DNA of 64,000 bases from Azophilus sp965221465 (GTDB taxonomy: Bacteria > Pseudomonadota > Gammaproteobacteria > Pseudomonadales > Azotimanducaceae): assembly GCA_965221465.1 (NCBI GenBank), contig OZ244892.1:1922001-1986000 (forward strand). Direction: 5' to 3'. The translations under genes and the position numbers were made by a program. Of the stretch, positions 27,068 to 34,772 are shown one piece after another. How positions within the stretch are numbered: position 1 is the first letter of the stretch; each line of letters starts with the position of its first letter. The notes under the pieces are model-generated. The model saw only the letters and a program-made list of their open reading frames with translations. It was not told the DNA's origin and searched no databases.

Positions 27068-27838
27068 ATGAAAGCCATAGTGCTCGCCGGCGAACGTCCC
27101 GGAGGCAGCCCGCTGGCGAGTGCGACCGACGTGCCGGCGGCGATTCTGGCCAGCGTGGCCGGACGTCCGAGCATCTGCCGCGTCATCGATACGCTGCGAG
27201 CAACCGACGCGATCGAAGGTGGCCTCGTCGTCGGGCCGGATGCTCAGGTGTGTCGGGAAAGCGCTGTACTCGACAACCTCTTCGAGCAGGGCGATTACCG
27301 GTGGCTCGAGCCCGAGTGCGGGCCGGCCGAAAGCACGATTCGCGCCCTGGATACGCTCGACAACTACCCGGTGCTTCTTACGACCGGCGATCACGCACTG
27401 TTGACGCCCGCCACGGTGGAACAGTTCCTGGCCGCCGCCGTTGCCCGCGATGCCGGAGCGGTGGTGGGCCTGGCGCCACACGAGCGGGTCATGTTGCGCT
27501 TTCCCGGCTCGCGGCGCACGCGGCTCAGCTTCCTCGAGGGAAACTGGTGCGGCACCAACCTGTTTCTGCTCAGGAACCGCGAAGCGCTCGGCGCGATTCG
27601 ATTCTGGTCGACGGTGCAGCGCGACCGCAAGCGTCCCTGGCGCATTGCCCGACGGCTCGGAGCGGGCAACCTGCTGCGTTACCTCATCGGCAGGCTGCCC
27701 ATGGCAGCTGCCTTTGCCGCCCTGTCGCGAGCAGCCGGGTGCTCCGTCGCCTGGGTGGAAGTCGAGGACGCAGCGGCGGCCGTCGATATCGATTCCATCG
27801 AAGATCTCGCCCTCGCCGAAAAGGTTCTGGCATGTTGA
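27068..27838 (+). CDS. MobA-like nucleotidyltransferase
   Basis: 256 residues. The N-terminal signature MKAIVLAGERPGGSPLA is the nucleotide-binding loop of the NTP_transferase/MobA superfamily; LLTTGDHALLTP carries the metal-binding acidic site and WCGTNLFLLRN a family element. Such enzymes join a nucleotide to a sugar phosphate, polyol phosphate or cofactor. The residues do not define the substrate. The SD (GGGAGAG) is contributed by an intergenic repeat. The stop overlaps the next start (ATGTTGA), opening a tightly packed series with the hydroxylase, GMC enzyme and second nucleotidyltransferase. Within this locus, head-group activation for a lipid is a plausible role. Confidence 0.85.
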   Translation: MKAIVLAGERPGGSPLASATDVPAAILASVAGRPSICRVIDTLRATDAIEGGLVVGPDAQVCRESAVLDNLFEQGDYRWLEPECGPAESTIRALDTLDNYPVLLTTGDHALLTPATVEQFLAAAVARDAGAVVGLAPHERVMLRFPGSRRTRLSFLEGNWCGTNLFLLRNREALGAIRFWSTVQRDRKRPWRIARRLGAGNLLRYLIGRLPMAAAFAALSRAAGCSVAWVEVEDAAAAVDIDSIEDLALAEKVLAC

Positions 27839-28575
27839 CGGACAAGCCGAAACCGAGACCCGGCGTGCGCCTCGGAAAGGCATTTCTGAGAGCGGTAGAT
27901 CGCTTTCTCGCACGCCACTCGCTGGCGCCGACAACGCCGTTCCTCCCGGCCGGCGACTTTCCCCAGGTGCGAGCGCTGGAAGCCGGCTGGGAGATCGTTC
28001 GAGACGAGCTGCAAGGCGTGCTGCAGCGCCCCGAGGACATTCCCACGTTTCACGAAATGTCCCCCGACCAGGTGCGCATTTCCCACGGCGACAACTGGAA
28101 AACCTACGTCTTCTACGTATTCGGAAAGCGTATCGACGAGAACTGCCGCGCCTGTCCGCAGACGGCGGGAATCCTCGACAAGCTGCCCCAGCTGCAGAAT
28201 GCCTGGTTCTCGATACTGGCGCCCGGCTACCACATACCGCCGCACCGGGGCCCGACCAAGGCCGTGGTGCGCTGCCACCTCGGGCTCGTCATTCCGGCCG
28301 AGGCAGAGCAATGCTGGATCCGCGTGGACAACGAAATTCGCCATTGGGTCGAGGGCAAGTGCCTCTGTTTCGACGACACCTTCGAGCACGAAGTTCGAAA
28401 CGCCACGCCGGAATCCCGTGTGGTGCTGTTCATCGACCTCGATCGTCCCCTCGATCGGATTGCAGGGCCCTGCCGCGATGCACTGCTTGGGCTGCTCCGA
28501 GCCAGTGCCTACGTTCGCCGCCCGCTCGAAAATCTGAAGCGCTGGAACCAGCGGGTCGGCCGGGATGCTGATTGA
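27832..28575 (+). CDS. Aspartyl/asparaginyl beta-hydroxylase family (LpxO-like) dioxygenase
   Basis: 247 residues, Fe(II)/2-oxoglutarate cupin. Iron ligands are expected at H138 in HIPPHRGPTK and H186 in DDTFEHEVRNAT, with R196 binding 2-oxoglutarate. The bacterial relatives include LpxO, which hydroxylates an acyl chain of lipid A. In this lipid locus an acyl-chain or head-group hydroxylation is the natural guess but unproven. There is no membrane anchor, unlike classical LpxO. It overlaps the upstream nucleotidyltransferase by 7 bp and the downstream GMC gene by 11 bp, implying translational coupling. Confidence 0.88.
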   Translation: MLTDKPKPRPGVRLGKAFLRAVDRFLARHSLAPTTPFLPAGDFPQVRALEAGWEIVRDELQGVLQRPEDIPTFHEMSPDQVRISHGDNWKTYVFYVFGKRIDENCRACPQTAGILDKLPQLQNAWFSILAPGYHIPPHRGPTKAVVRCHLGLVIPAEAEQCWIRVDNEIRHWVEGKCLCFDDTFEHEVRNATPESRVVLFIDLDRPLDRIAGPCRDALLGLLRASAYVRRPLENLKRWNQRVGRDAD

Positions 28576-30214
28576 TTTCGCCGACGCAGACATCGGCCCG
28601 GTTCTGCAAGCAGGCGTCTGTATCGTCGGCGCCGGTGCGGCCGGGGTCACTCTGGCCCGGGGACTGGCAGCCCACGGGGTGGATGTCTGCCTCGTGGAAA
28701 GCGGCGGATTCGATCACGACCCGGTAACCCAATCCCTCGGCGTCGGCGAGAACGTGGGCATGCCCTACTACGACCTGGACCACAGCCGCCTGCGCTTTTT
28801 CGGCGGAACGACCGGCATCTGGGGCGGCCGCTGCGCACCCCTGGACAACATCGACTTCGAATCGCGTGACTGGATTCCCCACAGCGGCTGGCCGATCGCC
28901 AGGGAGGACCTGGCCGACGGCTACCGGGCCGCGCACCGGGATCTCGAGATCGGCCAATTCGACTATGGGGATGCACTGTGGCAAACCCTGGCCGTCGAGC
29001 CGCCGCCTTTCGACCGCACGCGATTCGTCACGCCCTTCTGGCGCTTCGACGATGTTCGGGAGCGCTTCAGCGCACGTCGCGCAAGAGACCTTCTGGAAAG
29101 CCCGAACGTGCGCATCCTGATTCACGCCAACGCCACGCACCTGCAGGCCGCGGCAAACGCCGAACGCCTGGATCACCTGCGGGTCGAAAGCCTGGGTGGC
29201 CGGCAAGCCAGGGTCCGTGCACGCGCCTACGTGCTCGCCTGCGGCGGCATCGAGAACGCCAGGCTGATGCTGGCATCGAGGGATGTGGAAACCCGGGGCA
29301 TCGGCAACCGCCACGACCGGGTCGGCCGATTTTTCATGGAACATCCCCAGGGCCGCCTGGGACGCCTGCACTCGGACTGGGCATTCGATCTCTGGAACCG
29401 GTTCCGCAAACGCTTTCCGAAATCCGAGTCGGGCGGAGTCGGCGGACCATCGAACCGGGTGCCCATTGCACCGGTGCTGACGCCCGCCCCGGCGCTGCAA
29501 CGCGACCTCGGCATCCTGAACACATCGATGACGTTCAAGTGGCAACGGGCCCCCGGGAGGGGAATGCCGGTGGTGCAACGCATGTACCAGAATCTCAAAC
29601 ACCAGCTGGAGCCGAATCGCAGGAACCGCCACCTCTGGCACGTGTACCGGGGCCTCGCCACCTTTTACCACCGGTATCTGGCCATCCCCGTCACGCGCGG
29701 TCTGGCCGCCCTGCCCGACCGGCGTCTCAACGTCATGATCCGCGCCGAACAGGCGCCAAACCCCGACAGCCGGGTGCTGCTCTCGGACAAGAGGGACGCC
29801 CTGGGCCTGCCCCGCGCCGATCTCGATTGGCAATTCACCGAACTGGACAAGCACACCCTGCGCCGGATAGCCGAAACCCTGGATGCCGAACTGGTCCGGC
29901 TGTGCCTGGGCCGCTTCGAGCCCGAACCCTGGCTTTACGACGGTACGTTGGCCTGGCCGGTCGACCCCACGGTCGGCAACCACCCGATCGGCGGTTATCA
30001 CCACATGGGGACAACGCGCATGAGCGACGATGCGACAGCAGGCGTCGTCGACCGGAACTGCCGCGTGCACGGTTACCGCGACCTGTTCGTCGCCGGCAGT
30101 TCCGTGTTCGCCACGAGCGGCTGGGCGAACCCGACCCTGACCATCCTGGCGCTGGCGCACCGATTGAAGGACCACCTCGTTTCGCGTAAGGTCGCGGCCC
30201 GCTCCGCTTCGTAA
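28565..30214 (+). CDS. GMC-family FAD oxidoreductase
   Basis: 549 residues. The FAD Rossmann motif GVCIVGAGAAGVTLARGL is at about 17-34, followed by RFFGGTTGIWGGRCAP and ACGGIENARLML. The C-terminal GMC block GGYHHMGTTRMSDD..GVVDRNCRVHGYRDLFVAGSSVF and NPTLTILALAHRL is intact, with the catalytic His pair region in YHHMGTT. GMC enzymes oxidise alcohols or sugars (glucose, choline, fructose, long-chain alcohols). Coupled to a hydroxylase on one side and a CTP-type nucleotidyltransferase on the other, it may oxidise a lipid or head-group hydroxyl; that is inference. No signal peptide. Confidence 0.92.
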   Translation: MLIDFADADIGPVLQAGVCIVGAGAAGVTLARGLAAHGVDVCLVESGGFDHDPVTQSLGVGENVGMPYYDLDHSRLRFFGGTTGIWGGRCAPLDNIDFESRDWIPHSGWPIAREDLADGYRAAHRDLEIGQFDYGDALWQTLAVEPPPFDRTRFVTPFWRFDDVRERFSARRARDLLESPNVRILIHANATHLQAAANAERLDHLRVESLGGRQARVRARAYVLACGGIENARLMLASRDVETRGIGNRHDRVGRFFMEHPQGRLGRLHSDWAFDLWNRFRKRFPKSESGGVGGPSNRVPIAPVLTPAPALQRDLGILNTSMTFKWQRAPGRGMPVVQRMYQNLKHQLEPNRRNRHLWHVYRGLATFYHRYLAIPVTRGLAALPDRRLNVMIRAEQAPNPDSRVLLSDKRDALGLPRADLDWQFTELDKHTLRRIAETLDAELVRLCLGRFEPEPWLYDGTLAWPVDPTVGNHPIGGYHHMGTTRMSDDATAGVVDRNCRVHGYRDLFVAGSSVFATSGWANPTLTILALAHRLKDHLVSRKVAARSAS

Positions 30215-30241
30215 CCGATCCCCAATGCACGGTGACCGCAC

Positions 30242-31003
30242 ATGAAGGTGATTCTCCTCTGCGCAGGCCAGGGCAAGCGCCTGCTCCCACTCACCGAGGA
30301 CAAGCCGAAATGCGCCCTGATGCTCGGAGAAAAGACGGCGCTGGAATGGCAACTGGAGTCCCTGGCCGTGGCGGGGGCCAGTGAAGTGGTGGTCGCCACG
30401 GGGTTTCAGCACACCGTGGTCCGCAACATCGTTCACGGATTTCGCACCTTGCCCGTGCGCATTGCCCACAATCCTTTTTTCGCGCATTGCGACAACCTGG
30501 GCACCTGCTGGATCGTGCGTCACGAAATGACCGATCCCTTCGTGCTGATCAACGGCGACACGATGTTCGAGCCGGAGGTGTTCCGACGCCTGGTCGACAA
30601 TCCCGACCGCCACGACATCACCCTCGTCACCAACGAGAAGAGCGAGTACGACGACGATGACATGAAGGTCATCGTCGAGGACGGCACGCTCAGGCGCGTC
30701 GACAAGAAAATCCCCGTCGCTCGGGTCGACGGCGAATCCATCGGCATGATTCGCTTTCGCGGCGCCGGCGTCGGCCTCTTTCGCACTCAGCTCGAATCGA
30801 TGATGCTGGAAGAATCGACGCTGAAGCGCTGGTACCTGTCGGCGGTGGACCGGCTGGCCCGCCAGGGACTGGTGGGAACCGTCGGCACCGCGGGACATGG
30901 CTGGTGCGAAATCGACGATCGCAACGATCTGGACTACGCCGGCGTCACCGTTCCCGGCTGGTGGAAGACCGGCGTGCAACTCAGCGCGGACGCCAGCGGC
31001 TGA
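30242..31003 (+). CDS. LicC-like sugar/choline-phosphate nucleotidyltransferase
   Basis: 253 residues. N-terminal signature LLCAGQGKRLLPLTEDKPK (about 5-23) with the G-x-G-x-R loop and conserved Lys, and VLINGDTMFEPEV for the metal-binding Asp. GIGMIRFRGAG-like and WCEIDDRNDLDYA elements match phosphocholine cytidylyltransferase (LicC-type) and related proteins. It probably makes a CDP- or other NDP-activated alcohol. A CDP-alcohol phosphatidyltransferase 3.8 kb downstream is a fitting consumer. It is the last gene of the 27.1-31.0 kb run, convergent with the LptA-like gene (8 bp apart). Confidence 0.87.
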   Translation: MKVILLCAGQGKRLLPLTEDKPKCALMLGEKTALEWQLESLAVAGASEVVVATGFQHTVVRNIVHGFRTLPVRIAHNPFFAHCDNLGTCWIVRHEMTDPFVLINGDTMFEPEVFRRLVDNPDRHDITLVTNEKSEYDDDDMKVIVEDGTLRRVDKKIPVARVDGESIGMIRFRGAGVGLFRTQLESMMLEESTLKRWYLSAVDRLARQGLVGTVGTAGHGWCEIDDRNDLDYAGVTVPGWWKTGVQLSADASG

Positions 31004-31010
31004 ATTCCGT

Positions 31011-31547
31011 TCAGTCGCCGTCGTTGCGCCGGACGATGACTTCCACGCCGTCGGCACCGCTCGAGCGAAGGCGCTCGTTCCTCAGGTCGTAGACGATCGC
31101 GGAACTGGACAGGGACACCTCTTCGCCTTCGAGCCGGGCGTCATCGTAGAGTTCGATCACTTCTTCCCGGTAACGGTAGACGATGCGTGCTCCCTCACCG
31201 GTGATGGTGGATCCCTCGTTGTCGAACGAAATGCGAGCAGGCGCCCCGGTGACCACCACGCGTTCGGGATCCTCCACCGGCCCATGAACCTCGGCATCGT
31301 CCGCGGTGACCTGCCAGTCGGCCGAGCTCATTTCGAACCCGCCCTGCAGATAAAGGACCTCGCCGTCATCCCCTTCCCAGGCCCGGTCGGCCCGAATTAC
31401 TATGGGGGCTCCTTCGCTCCCGGGCGAGGCATCCGCCGCCGCCATCGAGGTCGACGCTGCGAGCACCCATGACAACAGCGACCAACGCAAGGCCGTGCCG
31501 ATGATCGTGCACCGGTACCTGGTCCGCGAGGTGAGCAAACCCCTCAT
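31011..31547 (-). CDS. LptA/OstA-like periplasmic lipid-transport protein
   Basis: 178 residues from ATG 31547. Signal peptide: basic start, hydrophobic ALRWSLLSWVLAAS, then SMAAADA. The mature part is an OstA-type beta-jellyroll: IVIRADRAWEGDDGEVLYLQG, VTADDAEVHG, GEGARIVYRYREEVIELYDDARLEG and ALVYDLRNERL-like repeats (here AIVYDLRNERLRS). LptA bridges the periplasm carrying lipopolysaccharide. It is encoded head-to-head with an LptF-like gene, and its 5' end overlaps that gene by 47 bp; a TTG start at 31490 would avoid the overlap and still give a signal peptide. With LptF/LptG beside it, it may serve a second, locus-specific export path. Confidence 0.8.
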   Translation of the reverse strand: MRGLLTSRTRYRCTIIGTALRWSLLSWVLAASTSMAAADASPGSEGAPIVIRADRAWEGDDGEVLYLQGGFEMSSADWQVTADDAEVHGPVEDPERVVVTGAPARISFDNEGSTITGEGARIVYRYREEVIELYDDARLEGEEVSLSSSAIVYDLRNERLRSSGADGVEVIVRRNDGD

Positions 31548-32550
31548 CGCGGTCGTGGTGCTGTTGGTGGGTGTTTTCATGGCTTACAGCCTAACGCGCT
31601 TTCTCGCGGACGCAAACGAGGGCGCGCTCAGCGCTTCGGCCGTATCGACGTTGACCGCACTCAAGGTCCTGATCGCCCTCGAGGTGCTGATTCCCATCGC
31701 CCTGTACGTGGGCATGATCGTCACCATCGGCCGGTTCTACTCCGATTTCGAAATCACGGCCCTGAAGGCCGGCGGCATCGGCGAAGGGCGCATCGTCGCA
31801 CCGGTTGTCTGGCTGTCGCTGACCGTCGCGATAATCGTTGGGCTGCTCTCGCTGTTTGTCCGTCCCTGGGCCTACGAGCGGCTCTACGAGTTTCGCGCCG
31901 ACGCCGAGGCATCGGCAGAACTGGAAGACATCGCGCCCGGGAAATTCCATCTGTACGGCGACGAAGGCCGCATGGTCTTTCTCGAATCGAGAGATGCCGG
32001 AAGCGGAGAATTCGCCGGGCTCTTCATTCGCTCCCGCGATGAGTCGGGATTGGAGGTGATCTCGGGAATCCGGGGACGCCTCGAGGCTTACGCGAAGCCG
32101 GAGGCGCACCGGCTGGAACTCGACGACGCGGCCGTCTTCCGGCAGACCGCCGACGCTCCGGACCTGATCGGCCGCTTCGGCACCCTTGCGATCTGGACGC
32201 CCATTCTAATGCCCGACCCGGTCGGCTACCGGCCGAAAGCGACCGCCACCGCCGAACTGATGAGTTCGAACAAGTCCGAAGACCGCGCGGAACTGCAATG
32301 GCGGCTGTCCACCTCGGTATCGACGGTACTGCTGGCGCTGATTGCCGTGCCGCTCGGTCGCACGCGGCCGCGCGGGGGGCGCTACGGACGGGTATTGCTG
32401 GCGGTTGCACTCTATGCGGTCTATTTCAATTTCATCGGCATCGCCCGGTCCGGTGTCGAACAAGGAACGCTGCAACACCTCTGGTGGGCGCCGCTCGGGC
32501 TCGCCGCCTTCGTAGGCGTCGGCATGCTGGCGTCTCGCCGGGTGGCCTGA
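31501..32550 (+). CDS. lptF: LptF-like permease (YjgP/YjgQ family)
   Basis: 349 residues from ATG 31501; a longer frame to 31402 lies inside the divergent LptA-like gene. Layout is that of YjgP/YjgQ permeases: helices near 13-33, 53-75 and 97-118, then a periplasmic jellyroll domain (about 120-265), and three helices at the C-terminus (STVLLALIAVPLGR, VLLAVALYAVYFNFIGIA, LGLAAFVGVGML). FEITALKAGGIG is the cytoplasmic coupling segment that contacts the LptB ATPase. With LptG it extracts lipid from the inner membrane. The position inside a lipid biosynthetic locus suggests a substrate other than, or beside, LPS. Confidence 0.9.
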   Translation: MIVHRYLVREVSKPLIAVVVLLVGVFMAYSLTRFLADANEGALSASAVSTLTALKVLIALEVLIPIALYVGMIVTIGRFYSDFEITALKAGGIGEGRIVAPVVWLSLTVAIIVGLLSLFVRPWAYERLYEFRADAEASAELEDIAPGKFHLYGDEGRMVFLESRDAGSGEFAGLFIRSRDESGLEVISGIRGRLEAYAKPEAHRLELDDAAVFRQTADAPDLIGRFGTLAIWTPILMPDPVGYRPKATATAELMSSNKSEDRAELQWRLSTSVSTVLLALIAVPLGRTRPRGGRYGRVLLAVALYAVYFNFIGIARSGVEQGTLQHLWWAPLGLAAFVGVGMLASRRVA

Positions 32551-32565
32551 CGGCGGGGCGGCTGC

Positions 32566-33627
32566 GTGTCACTGCTCGACCGCTACCTGTTCCTCTCCTT
32601 GATGCGGGGAGGCAGCCCCGTGCTGCTGGGCCTGCTCGGACTGTTCGGTTTCGTCGAGTTGGCCGAACAACTCGAGGATGTGGGCAAGGGCACGTTCAGC
32701 AGCCTGGATGCCCTGCGCATCGTGGCGTTTTCCCTGCCGCGCATCGGCATCGATGTACTGCCCGTCGCCTGCCTGCTCGGCACCGTGGTGGGTCTGGGCG
32801 CGCTGGCCAACCAGTCGGAAATAACCGCCATGCGGGCCGGCGGCACAGGGTTCGGCACGCTGGCACGGCCTCTCGCCATGCTGCTGGCGGTCATCATCGT
32901 ATCCGTGGCCGCGCTGCAGCAGTTCGTGATTCCCGATTTCGAGCGCCGTTCCGCGGGCTTGCGCGCACAAGCCATTGCGAACACGACCGTTCAGGACGGC
33001 GAACACTGGACCCGAAGCGGGTCGAGCCTCGTGCGCGTCGGCAACGTCCGCTACGGCACGGTACCCCTGGACATCGAAATCTACGCGTTCGATACCCGGG
33101 GCGCCTTCCTCAGCCTGACCCGCGCGGCCAGCGCCGACATCGTCGGGGCCAACGAATGGCTGCTGCACGACGTATCCGTGACCCACCTCGAAAGCGCCGG
33201 AGCCGTCCGCAGCCATACCGACAGGCTGGCCTGGAAAAACCGCATCGGCGCCGAGCAACTCGCGGCGTTCGTTCAGGCCGACCACGCGCTGGCGCCTACC
33301 GATCTTGCCGACTATATCGGCTACCTGCGGGACAACGAACTCGATGCCCATCGTTACCAGTTGCTGCTGTGGCACCAGTTGAGCCTGCCTCTCGGGCTCG
33401 TCGCCATGGCGCTTCTGGGGATTCCCTTCGTGACCGGGTCTACCCGTGTGGTTTCCCTTGGCGCCAGGCTGGCCCTGGGGGGTGGGGTGGGCATCGTTTT
33501 TTTCCTGGTGGAACGGACCATCACCCAGGTGGGGCTGCTCTATCGTCTGCCGGCCGGGCCCACCAGCCTGATGCCGGATCTGCTGGCGCTCGCGGTGGCG
33601 GTGGGGTTGTTGTTCAGGAACCGCTGA
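32566..33627 (+). CDS. lptG: LptG-like permease (YjgP/YjgQ family)
   Basis: 353 residues, GTG start 15 bp after the LptF-like stop. Same architecture as its neighbour: N-terminal helices (about 20-40, 55-77, 98-120), a periplasmic domain, and C-terminal helices with LPLGLVAMALLGIPFVTG and GVGIVFFLVERTITQ. QSEITAMRAGGTG is the coupling-helix sequence. It should form a heterodimer with the LptF-like protein and use an LptB ATPase encoded elsewhere. The next gene is convergent; a repeat fragment occupies part of the 125-bp gap. Confidence 0.9.
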   Translation: MSLLDRYLFLSLMRGGSPVLLGLLGLFGFVELAEQLEDVGKGTFSSLDALRIVAFSLPRIGIDVLPVACLLGTVVGLGALANQSEITAMRAGGTGFGTLARPLAMLLAVIIVSVAALQQFVIPDFERRSAGLRAQAIANTTVQDGEHWTRSGSSLVRVGNVRYGTVPLDIEIYAFDTRGAFLSLTRAASADIVGANEWLLHDVSVTHLESAGAVRSHTDRLAWKNRIGAEQLAAFVQADHALAPTDLADYIGYLRDNELDAHRYQLLLWHQLSLPLGLVAMALLGIPFVTGSTRVVSLGARLALGGGVGIVFFLVERTITQVGLLYRLPAGPTSLMPDLLALAVAVGLLFRNR

Positions 33628-33652
33628 CGACGCAGCGTTGGACGCTGGCATG

Positions 33653-33752
33653 TCTCTATCACGGAGCACTTTTCCAAGCGATTGATTTTATTGAATTCGT
33701 TAACGTGAGGAACCGTTTCTTCGATCCGGCTCCGCGAACCGGTGTGAAACTC
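33653..33752 (-). repeat. Dispersed repeat, copy 5 (tail-proximal fragment)
   Basis: On the plus strand it begins with the AT-rich end (TTTTCCAAGCGATTGATTTT, then ATTGAATTCG), followed by CTTCGATCCGGCTCCGCGAAC, and breaks off before the large stem. It matches copies at 18.6 and 24.4 kb. In the proposed RNA sense (minus) it lies just 3' of the phosphoesterase gene ending at 33753. Confidence 0.72.
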
Positions 33753-34733
33753 TCAGTGCTGCTTCGTTTGAACGGTTTCGTTCGGGGGCCTTTCGTCGTT
33801 GAAGTCGAGCGATCGGGATTCGGTGATGGAGAATCCGTTGGGGGTTCGGGTATGGAGGCGCATTTCGACGCGCCAGCCGTGATTCTCTCTCGAGAAATCG
33901 AAGCAACGGAACGGGGCGTCCGACTTCGAGGCGGAGCCCGTGGCGAAGACCGGCAAGTTGCCGAAGCGATAGCAGCGGTTGAAGTGGCCGTGGCCGTGCA
34001 CGATGAAATGCGCATTCCGTGCCGCGGACTCGAGGCGTTCGATGTCGTTGAGCGAGGCGCGGCGCGGCACGACCGCCGGTGCCGGGGGGTGATGGATTGC
34101 GAGGACGTTGAGGTTCCGGTTCGTAGCAGCGGAGAGCCGCTCGTCGAGTCGATCGCATTGGCCCTCGCCCAGTTCGCCGCTCGCCATGAATATCGGGGTC
34201 GGCAGGCCGGTATTGAGGCCGTGCACTTCCACGCCATCCATGGCGAACCGCGTTGGGAAGCCGGCCCAATGTGCCGGCTCTTCGTCGGCAAACGGACCCG
34301 GCCCGCAATGCTCACCGACTCTTGTCGCTTCTGTCGCTTCTGTCGCCGTTTTCGCCGTTGTCGCGAGGGCGTCGAGGCGCAGGTAGTCGCGCCAATGCGC
34401 TTGCACTGCCGCCCAGGAGTCCGGGCGGTAAAGATCGTGATTGCCCGGCACCACAAAGACGCGTTCCGGTGTGCCGAGCGTGCGCAGCCAGTTCGCCGCT
34501 TCCTCGATTTCGGCAGCCAGCCCGAGGTGAACCAGGTCACCGGTGACGACGATGACATCCGGGTCGAGCGCAAGCGCCCGCGCACAGAGTTCGTCCAGGG
34601 TCGATCGCAGGTGCCGATGGCGTCTGCGATAGCGCCAGGAAGCGTACCCGAGCCGGCGTTTACCGACAAAGTGCCTGGAGGCAATTCCCTCGAGGCTCGT
34701 CAAATGAGGGTCTGAAATGTGGATCAAGCGCAT
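33753..34733 (-). CDS. Calcineurin-like metallophosphoesterase
   Basis: 326 residues. The dimetal site motifs are all present: SDPHLT (D-x-H), VTGDLVHLG (GDxx), VPGNHDLY (GNHD), AIHHPPAP and VHGHGHFN. Family members hydrolyse phosphodiesters or phosphomonoesters, including lipid pyrophosphates. A low-complexity segment of 9-nt repeats (about 34320-34368, Ala/Thr/Glu-rich) interrupts the middle and looks like an expansion. ATG 34733 is chosen because MRLIHISDPH is the usual beginning; ATG 34745 is an alternative close to GGGGG. It is divergent from the CDP-alcohol transferase gene (39 bp) and lies within the lipid locus. Confidence 0.87.
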   Translation of the reverse strand: MRLIHISDPHLTSLEGIASRHFVGKRRLGYASWRYRRRHRHLRSTLDELCARALALDPDVIVVTGDLVHLGLAAEIEEAANWLRTLGTPERVFVVPGNHDLYRPDSWAAVQAHWRDYLRLDALATTAKTATEATEATRVGEHCGPGPFADEEPAHWAGFPTRFAMDGVEVHGLNTGLPTPIFMASGELGEGQCDRLDERLSAATNRNLNVLAIHHPPAPAVVPRRASLNDIERLESAARNAHFIVHGHGHFNRCYRFGNLPVFATGSASKSDAPFRCFDFSRENHGWRVEMRLHTRTPNGFSITESRSLDFNDERPPNETVQTKQH

Positions 34734-34772
34734 ACGGAGGCACATAATCCCCCTTTTGTTCCTCGAGTTGCA

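Noticed and set aside
28430..31057. Open frame of 875 codons antisense to the hydroxylase, GMC and nucleotidyltransferase genes
   Set aside because: It spans three recognised genes and shows no family motif.
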